Assembly (NCBI RefSeq): GCF_000003815.2
Contig: NC_049984.1
Coordinates: 20,595,498 to 20,659,497, forward strand
DNA: 64,000 bases
Origin: Branchiostoma floridae
Taxonomy: Eukaryota; Chordata; Leptocardii; Amphioxiformes; Branchiostomatidae
Direction of reading: 5' to 3'
The notes beneath the pieces were generated by a model. It ran no database searches and was not told the DNA's origin. It saw only the letters and a program-made list of their open reading frames with translations. A program made the position numbers and the translations under genes. How positions within the stretch are numbered: position 1 is the stretch's first letter; every line of letters begins with the position of its first letter. Shown piece by piece: positions 42,401 through 53,000 of the stretch.

Positions 42401-43966
42401 CGATTTTTTAAAGTTGAAGACTAAATAAGGCAAAAAGCCCCATAGTAACCCACCATGCTGCCACTATGCTATCAATAAACTGCCAACATTGCCAATAGGC
42501 ACCAATGGGCATGAACTAAATGCAAATTCAACCCATAAACCATAAATTAGATATATGAAAGATATGCGAAAGCTTTGTTGCAGCTAGGTTGGATAATATT
42601 GGACATCCTTCTCCATGTTGATCCTAAACAATATGGGAACATGAAAAACTGTTCTACAACACACCGCCTAGTTGACTAATCCAAATTGGGTATGCTGATA
42701 CTCATGGATTTATCCAAAGCTTTTGATAGAGTATGCCATACAACCACTATAACTAAGCTGATAAGCCTCGGAGCAAGACCATCTGTAATCCCTTGGGTGT
42801 GCAATTTCCTCAGATCGCCGACAGTGCGTACGTTACCAGGGAGCAATGTTGCATTGGGAAAACCTGACGTGCGGTATAGCCCAGGGCACCCTGATGGGTC
42901 CACTTGTATTTCTGGCGATGATCAATTACATTTGTATGTTAGACCGGTCACCGAGAACTCTCACTGGAAATATGTAGATGACTTCAATCTGGGAGAGATC
43001 AGGCTTATCTCTACTCTATCATCGCTTCAATGTGATCTGAACAACCTTGACAACTGGGCTACGGAAAACCACATGCTACTCAACCCCAAGAAATGCATGG
43101 CCATGCACTTTCATGCGTGCCCCCATACAACCACCAGTGCTGACTCTTGCAGGACAAACACTTGAAACCACCACCTAGGCTAGGCTGCTTGGGGTCCACA
43201 TCTGCTCTTACTTGAAATGGGATGACCAGGTGGATGTCATGGTGTCCAAAAGCAGCAAAAGGCTGGTCGTCATCAGCAGGTTGCGCCATTCTGGGGTGCT
43301 GATCGCAGACCTTAACACCATATACTGTGGTTATATAATCTTCCGTTACTCGAGTATGCTGCCCCATGCTGGGCTTCAGCACTCACTCAGAGACAGTCGG
43401 CCGCCTTAGAGCAGGTGCAGCAAAGGGCCTGCAGGTTGATGATGGGGTGTCAGTTCGTCTCTTACGCAGCAGCTCTCCAGCACATCGGCCTTGAGCACCT
43501 TTCAACCTGGAGACAGAAACTCTGTACTAACTTTGCCGTGAGAGTTGAAAGTTCTCCTCGTTTCTCCACGTGGCTGCCCCCTACCCGTGGACAACAGCAT
43601 GGCAGGCAACTCCGCAACTCTGCACGATACCAACAATCTACTGGGACTAACCGCTACCTAACCAGCGCTATACCAGCAATGATCGAATCAAGACAGTCTG
43701 TTTTTTGGTAACGTTGTAGGACAAGTCAATCAGTTTTAGCATGATCAGACTTTTAATATGACATTGTATAGTTTTAACCCTATTTCAATTTGCCTTTTAG
43801 ACATTGTACTCGTATCTGCAATATTTTATTCATTATGATATTCATGCTACACGTCTTATTTGTATTGTTTATATTCTTGTGAGTAGTAATAAGGTAGCAT
43901 TACACAATGTAAACGAACCTGATAATTCGGCTTTAGAGCCGCAAGTTGGCTGTGAAACAAATAAAC

Positions 43967-44025
<59 letters not shown>

Positions 44026-47000
44026 AGTTATGTAAAGTAAGGGGTTTTCGGAAACACTAGTCCAGACTGGAATGGTGCGGAATAGTCTAAAAAGAGGGGT
44101 CTGCATGTACCTCCACCATAGCTGCAGTCCAGTGAGATACACCTTCCCAAAGCACTTCAATAAAGCTTGTAGAGAACTTGAACTTGGTAGATGGGAAACC
44201 AGACCTTTAACCTGTGGTGGATGTGGCCCTGGTTGTGCAAGGACAAGTGATATTTTGTGGAATGAACTGGCTATATTAGCCTAAAAAATACAAAGTGCAT
44301 TGTCTGGACTTTATGTGGAATAACTTGGAAAATAAGGTAAATAGTATTACTTAAGACTTAATGCATTTTTTCTAGTCATGATTGCATTGACAAATTTTAT
44401 GTATTGAGAGCATCACATCTCATACATGTAAGGTCTTTGCCCCATGGACACATTAGACCCTGTTGTGAGAGGTTTTGAGAAGTGGTAATGTGCAGGCACA
44501 CCCCTGCTCCAAGGTATTTTTTAAAAATATCTGATTCAATGTTCTAATTTTTCAGCCTCTTTTCAAAATGAGTGCACAGCAACAATACCTTCGTGGAGTG
44601 GATCAGGAAGAATATGACAACATGTTCCGGCGGTTCCTCATCGACCCTGTGAGTAGAACTGTAACATTGCATGAATAGAGACCACATTTTACAGTATAAA
44701 ACCAAACCAGTGTCTTTTAGCAAATGAGAAGATACGTTTCATCTGGAGTGAAGGCACTTTCAATCTAAAAGCTCTGAAAGGAAAAGTACATTTTTTGCAA
44801 AGTCATTTGATTTTCATACAGATTTTAAGTAGAATTTGTAACTTGAAATGAGCAGCTGGGTATTTCATATACAATACAAATATTGCACAATTCAGTATTT
44901 GGTGAAACTTTTTTTATCTTTTATTTTATTGTTTTTTGGTTTTGATATATTTATACATTGCACATGTTGTAATGGGAGATGCCCTAACATGGCTCGCTTT
45001 GTCAAGCGCTCGAACTCATGGCGCTCCATCGCAAGTTGCCAGAAAGTGGTCATGTTTTGATGAATGAATTTGTGACATATTCATCTGAAGAACATACTTG
45101 GATAAGAAATGTATTAATACGGTTCATAAACCCTTTGTGCTTCACGTACAAACAGGAAAAAACACTGTGAGATATTTTTGTGTATATACCTTCTGATTTT
45201 GTGCTATGCTAAACAGCGTGCCGTAACTTGGTGCGCTTTTCAAATTTTGCTCTATTCAGAAGTTAGTGATGAATTTCAGTACACAGAAATTAGAATTCAA
45301 TTTTTGACATTCCAGCTTTCTTTTGACAGTAAAATTTTGACACTGTATTTACTTCTCATCTCATGTGAGAAGAGCTCATTTGCATAATAATGAGGAAATA
45401 TGTTGACGGATTGTAATGATTTTTGGTATGTAGGTAGCCTAAGTGAAGACTTACATATTGAGATTTAATTATGCAAATCAACAGCTAATTTGCATAATTA
45501 ATGAGGAAAGTTTCTAAATCCACTGCATTCCATGATAGGACTTCAAACTTGTCACATATGTAGCTGAGAAAGAGAGAAATGTTAATACATTAATCATGCA
45601 AATGATGACCTTCTTTGCATAATTAATGAGAAAATATGAATGCGTTGATGGATCGTCATGATTTTTGGTATGTAGATAGCCTAATTTAAGACTTACATGT
45701 ACATGATGAGATACTAATTATGTAAATTAATGGCCAATTTGCATAATTAATGAGGAAAGTTCATACATTCACTGCATTCCATGATATCACTGTCAAAGTT
45801 GTCACATTTGTAACTGAGAAAGAGGGCAGAGAGTAAGAGGTGAATGTTTGGGGCCCCTATCTTTTTGGAACTGCAGGAGCCGTTTAGTTAAAGACTTTGA
45901 AAGAGAATATTATGTCAAGAAGGGATGAAAGGATCATCATGATTTTTGGTTTGCTGATAGCTTAAGTAATGCTTGATACAATTTGGTATTAATTATTAAA
46001 ATTTGGATCTAATTTGCATGATTAATGGCAAAATTTCATAAACCAACCTGACAACCAGGCGTATAAAATAAAATGTAATGAGTAAAACATTTATGTCTAG
46101 AGAGTACAGACATTATTCTACATAACAAACCTGGTTTATTTGGCAAAGGTATGTGTTCGTGGATCACTAGTAATGTTTTAGGGGGCTTCACTTCTTATAT
46201 GTGTTGCAGTTGTGTGACTGCTTGGTAGAGTTCGTATATTTAGCAGCAGGAGCCGCCAATACACAGTGACCGGTGACAGCTGTGATTCGGTACTACCAAC
46301 ATTATTGTAAAAGTCAAAAGTTTGTAAAATTAAAGATTTTAAAGTATATTTTGAATGCAAATAACAGCTGTGCATGGACTTATTTCCCTCCCTAATCAGC
46401 ATATTCAGTGGCAACAAACACGTCATACTTATGCGTAATAAGATCAGAAAAAGATTAATGCCATCTCAGGGCGGGTACCATCTTAGGGCACCTCTCATTA
46501 ACTCTCCTAGCATGGAATTTACAAAAAGAGCCCCAACTTGTAATTTTGATTGCTATGTATATGTACAAGTCTAGAATGTTATGCATGCTTCAGCAACATT
46601 TCTTCTCTCAACTTATGTTTAAGAGAAATTTGCACAACCATTCATTGCATGATGAAGATGTCTTGTTCAGTTATGTCATGAATTGTTCAACATGCAAAAT
46701 GATTATAAGAAAGACCCATGTTGCAATGTCAAATGACAGAACATTCAAGTTTTTGATATGCCATTCCAAGAGCATTGAAATTTCCGAAATGATAATTGTC
46801 TCTTGACATGAAGCCACACAAATTTTGTTTTGTGGTTGACAATGCATTGTGCATTATGATATTTTCCCTTGTTTTAGCAAAGATAGCTTTTTAAATTGTG
46901 ATTTATTTAGTATTTTCACAATGGGCATCTATTAGATATTTATCACAGGAAATTGTTTTAGAAAAGTCCTCATTGTAATAGAAAAAGCACACGTCATTTA

Positions 47001-50000
47001 TTACTGCCCCTATCATTTGAAAATGTCAAAAAAGGCAGAAGCTGCTTCCATTGTATAAAATGATTATTACATACAAATGTACTAGTCAGTCAATGTTACG
47101 ACAACATGGGTGTTTTTGAATGCTGTTTTCATGGAATGTCTTGAATAGATAAAATTTTGCTTTGAAGTACAACAATCATTTTCCACTTAACTTTAAAAAG
47201 CTTTTCCACGTTCAGTCTTGTTTTGTGTGAAACGATTTTAGCGCTAGTTTACCTTTATCCGGGGAATATTCAGTAAGACTCTGAGTCACTGACAGCAACA
47301 CTGCAAATCAATAAACCATAATAATTATTTCTTTTTGTTATATTTCGATATCATAAAGTGCCTTCGTCACTTATGCTACACAGGTTGTATATTTTCTCTC
47401 AGTCCTTGTAATACAAAAATAGTGCAATTTTAGAATGCGTCTGTCACATTAGCCTTTATCCTCAGGAAGAAGATGATTATCTTGCTGCTAATTACCTGTC
47501 ATACAGCAGCTGTTGTTCCACTCTTTGCTCAAGGAGAGTGCTAAAGATGTCAAGTTGCGTGAGCAAAAAAGTTCACGACAAAACAACTTTGTGCCATACT
47601 GAGCGCATTTAGCGTTTTGGTCTCAGAATCCATTTGTTCTGTCACTCAAAGTCGACGTAGGACAAGTTATTTTTTTGCCCTGTGTAAATCGGACCTATGT
47701 CATAACCAACATGAAATGGGGCCTTCTGATCGGTCAATGTCACCTGGCCATATGATGATATAGATTGGAAACATTCGAATCAGGGAATCTCCCTCATGCT
47801 GGGTCAAAGGTGAAAGGGTATAGGGCCAGAACTACACGTGATTGCTGTTTTCAAACTGGTAGCTTTCATTTCTTTGATGTGCTTAATGCCGAATTTTGGC
47901 ATTTTTTAAGATGATTGATTACATTTTGAGAACAGCAGAACAACATTTATCTAGTTTTATTGTGATTAATTTTGTTCAGTTGGAAGCTGTTATGACATTT
48001 GACCAACTAACAATTACACATGTAACAATTTTTCCATGATTCAGTCAAATGTTCGAAAACAAAATGCATGGTTATTAAAGTTTTAAGACAGTGTTCTGAA
48101 AACCTCTGAAAAGTTCTGTTTGCAATTCTGTTGGTAAGATGTTGCATTTAGCATATATGTACATGTACATGTACCTCAATACCCTGGGTATAGATTATTC
48201 CCCGGAATAAGGTGACCTAGCATTACTTCATCATGGAGAGTTGCTTTGCAGTGGATAAAAACATTTCAGAAACACTACAAAGTTTTTGTCTAGTTTTCTA
48301 GGGCCAACTAAAAAGAAGAGTTGGTCTAGGTCTTGCAGGTATCATGTTAAGCATTTGTAATGACTTTTACGGTAATGATATCTACAGAAAAGACATCAGT
48401 AGTTTGTGATACCAAGGAGGTTAAATCCTTGGTAATACAGAATTTTAACTTCAGATTCTGTATTTTGAACCCTGAAGTTAAGTCCTGACCACTGCAGTAG
48501 ACAGTAACAGTGATAAGGTCTTAATCTCAGACTCTATGTACTACATGTACATGTAACATGACCAATGTAGTGTTTCTGAAGTGGCAGGCTGCAGCTAGCA
48601 GGGGGGGAGCAAGACATTTGGTGTCTTGTCTCCGCTCTGCTTGAGTCAGCTATCCACAAGAGCATGCACACACTCCATCCTTTAACAGTCCTTTTCTCTG
48701 GGAATCTGTTCTCTCTCTCCCTGTGCTGCGGATATAGCCTTCACATCTCCAGGTTAGGACTCAACATGGGCAACTGAAATTGGAAGCTGTCATTCTATGT
48801 ATCACAGTCTTGTAGTCAGCAGTGTACATTATGGTCAACTGTTTAAGATGTATTTCAGATTTGCAGGAAAGGGTCCAACTTTGCCTTGATAGAGAACAAA
48901 GAGCTGACAGTGAATTACTAAATCGGTCTGCCTATACACCTCAAGCAACCTTAAACGACCTCAAACGGCTCTAATATGCAGTGTAAATGGTGCAACAACC
49001 TTGTGTTGTGCTCTGGATACATTGCTCATGCATTTATCAATTTCAGAAATGCAGCAAGTCCTAAGTGTTTAAAGTTATTTGGAGTTATTCCGCCGGTTTC
49101 AAGACCAAAGCAATGTCTGGCTGCAATATTGGATCGTCTGTGTTTGGAGTCTGCATGGGGAAGTTCTTGATACCTTCTTCAGTCCACACATGACAGTACA
49201 ATTAATAAAACGTGGATGTTGTTGGCTGGTTGCTGTAGATTACAGCATAGCACAATTCTATCATTGTCAATTATGATTTATAATTTCACTCAAGTCAATT
49301 CTATATACTTGTATACTAAGTGTTTGTCTGCCTCAAATTACTTTGATCATGAAACCAGCTGACTAACTCTAAATAACTGGTAAATAATTGGGACTTGTTG
49401 AATTTTTGAATAAAAAAAACAATATAGAGCATCACACAAGGTCGTTGTGCCATTTACACTGCATGTTAGGGTTGATTGAGGTCATTTGAGGTGTTAAGGC
49501 AGACCCTTACTAAATATCTAAATGAGGTGGCTGCTGCGCTAACTGTACACATGGAATACAGCCACATACCAGCTAATCCATGGATTTGTAACATGTTACA
49601 TTGTGACCATTGTTGCCACTCTGGGTTCCAAACAGTCTCAAATTTGTTTAACAGTAAACTCTCTAAATCAAAATTCTTCCATTACCTGGTCCACTTTTTC
49701 AATGTCTCTAAAGTAATGAAAATACATTAACTTTGTAATGCTGCCAATGGTATATTGATATTATTTGTAAAGATAGCCTTAAATAAGTTTATCACCAGGA
49801 TTTCAGCTATGAATGATGATTCTGTGTATACATTATGTATACAAAAATGTAGCACATTCAAAGCTTCATGATTATGATGAATTTGTTGATTTTTACAATA
49901 GTCAAGATGGAATTTATGTCAGACTCTATTCCTTGGTAAGATAATAATACAAAGCTTTCATTAAATGGTATTTTGTAATAAAAAGGTAAGCTATGAGTTT

Positions 50001-53000
50001 AGATGTGAAGGAAATGTAAAGGAAAGCTGTTAAAGATTGTAGGGGAACTTTTCTGATGTGTCAATTATAGAAAGTAACTTTTGTCATTTAATGCAATGCT
50101 GTTTAAGCCTTTACTGGCCTTTTAAATCATACAAAAATGTCAATTTTCAGGTTTTAAAGTTTATGTATGGTAGAAAGACATGTACGTACCTTAACTTACT
50201 GATATTTGTGCCACTTTTGACAAATTTGGACCCTGAAGATATATAGGATGTAAATTTGAAATGCAAATTTCTGTAAGAATCGTTCAGATGAAAGACTTAC
50301 AATATCATTTGCCCATTGTCACCTCCAACAGTAGGTGCCATGTGGCTTCTTTTCTCAGACATGGTAACATTACATGTACATTGTATAAGGTATGCTGGAA
50401 AGTATCAAAAACAATTAGACAAATCAAAGTAAGTCCATTTTTTCCAGAATACTGTCAGATATATTCAAATCATATATAAATTGTAAATTGTTTTCATAAT
50501 CACGTGTATGCATGTAGTGATAAATTCAAAATGCATTAAGCATTATACCACTTCCATTTCTTAGGGGTTAGATACAATCTTGACAGGGAAATATAACAAT
50601 AGTCAGAGCAGACAGTAGGCAACTACAAACAGGAACAAGATATATAGCAGCTGCCTTCATGCACCCATGATGCCTGTGAAAACACAAAAGTTTGGACATG
50701 TCAAACCTGTAAGGCTAACGTCACATTTCCACAAAGGGAGTCGGCCGGAAAAGTATGATATAAAAGACAACAAGAACACAAAATGTGCCAAAAATAATTC
50801 CAAATCATGCCTTGTGCCTTGTTCATTTTTCGTTTCTGTAAACAGCCCGGCCAAGCCCTGGGTAAGAAATGTGACACAGGCCTAATCATGGTGGGTGGAT
50901 CTTAGGTATTACATTACATCTGTTACATTGAAGCTTTAGAGATGTTGTTCATCAACAAGTCAGCCATAGCCGCTGGAACCTTGAGGCTTTGGACGGCAGT
51001 TATCGCATCACTTTATCAGAGGACCTATGGCTTGATAAACAGGAAACTAATCCTTATGCTTTTTTTGTTATACATCTATTAACTTAATAATACATTGTAT
51101 TGTTTTTAGGCTAGTATGTTCTTTCATTTTTAGAACTCTAACAAGTTGAACAATGTCAATTGTTGCCACGTTAAATTGACTGATTACAGTGATATTTGTC
51201 TCTGTATCTAACCCCAAATTGCATGTATGATTTATGAAATCTCATAAGATTTTTTCTACAGGAATATCTTGCAATTGGATTTGGTTCTACCAAGTTCCTC
51301 CAGTTAGTTTTGGTAAGGGTCACTGCGACTGGTCACACTGACAGTAACTTTCTGTGCATTCAGAATGCGATGACGTTCTTGTCGCGATATGAAGCGGTGG
51401 ACATTGTGAAAGTCAAGATCGATGGGAACTCTCGATCCATTTGGGGTATCAGCCCTCCCAGCCGACATGCAATGCTGAACGATCTTCTGTCGGACAACCC
51501 CATAACTGTTCGCGTGGAGTGGCAGTTTACACGGTTAGTTCATACACTGCTGATGTTTGTTTTGTGAAATTTTATAGCAATAGAGTTACATTTTGTAATT
51601 AGACCAAAGCTGGGAATTCTGTTCTTAGGCATGCAGATTCTCCATGTAACTGTATTACTATCAATATTTCACACTATACAAAATTACTTGCAGGTTGCAT
51701 ATCAGTTGCCCTTTGCCTAATTAGCAAACAATTCAGTTGCAGGAAGAAAATCCTTATTAATCACTAGCAAGTATATACATGGCTTTACTAAATGACGTGG
51801 TCTAATTAGCTGTAGAATGTTGTTTGTATAATATTATACATTGTACACATGCAACATTACATGTAAATGGTGTATACTGTTTAGTTGCCGATTGATCCCA
51901 TTTAAATTCATGAAATCTTCAGTACATGGATTAATGAATAGTTACATGTATCGAGATATCTTTATTTGAAAATTCATGCCCAAAGGCTTGTTGTAAGGGG
52001 ATACACAGATACACGATTCATAACAAAAGAAGGTGCAAAATGTCTACTATCAAAGCTTAAGTCTAAAGATCTGTGTGATTGATTTTGTTGCATTGCATCT
52101 TTGTTTGTATACCAGTTGTTGTGGTCTATATATCTGATAATATCTGATAACTGTTACAAAGACTTGAATCTTAGACATATTTCACCTCAGGGATCCAACA
52201 ACAGGGTCTTCAGAGTTTGCTGGCGATGAGTACTCCTTCCAGATTCTACAAGGTGACCCTCAACGATTAAAACTGGCAGCAATGCTGAATGGAACTCTAC
52301 AAGAGCCAGTGTAAGTTTGTGCGGCACCTGGTTGGTTTGTCATGGCTCAGTCATCTTGGATTCTACCAAGCATTACCATGTTGTTGATATATAGTAACAC
52401 AGTATACTCCCACATGGATTACATTATCGTAGTGTATGTCACTTACTCTGCAAGCATAGGTTCAGCTCAGGCTGTTTCTTGACATGTTGTTAGGTGTTTT
52501 TTTTAGGGGGGGGGGGGCTCTATTATGTCATTTTTCTTCATGTCCACCGTCCGGGACAAAATGGAGCAAAACAGAAAAACAGACAAAATTGCCTAAAACA
52601 CTGAAAAAACAGCCAGAGCTGAACATTGGCTCGGAAAGTATAATCTTAATATCTAACTTGGAAAAATAGGACTTTTCAAAGATACAGTGTGTGAATTATG
52701 CAAATTAGGACATTATCTGCATTAATGATGTCAGAAGTCCTGCACAGTCATGATTATGTACCTCACAGTAGATGTACAACCTTGAAGACGGACTGTGATA
52801 TTAAATGTGTTCTCCTCTGTTTCCTTCTGCAGGGAAATCTACAACCTGTTTCCAAAGTATGTGAAGGTACCAGGTGTGAAGGGTGTGGCCCGACCGGCCA
52901 ATGAGCTGATGACAGCACCGGGTGGGTATAACATCTGCCAGGATTCTGGACTAGAAGAATGACCATCCACATTAAATGACTGTGCAAGCCAGGAGACATT

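Noticed and set aside
45380-46050. CRISPR-like or regulatory array
   Set aside because: A 242 bp period with diverged units and no short repeat/spacer alternation: a satellite-type tandem repeat.
52506-52518. Run of 13 G after a T tract as a G-quadruplex candidate
   Set aside because: A single homopolymer run in an intron, with no spaced G tracts.
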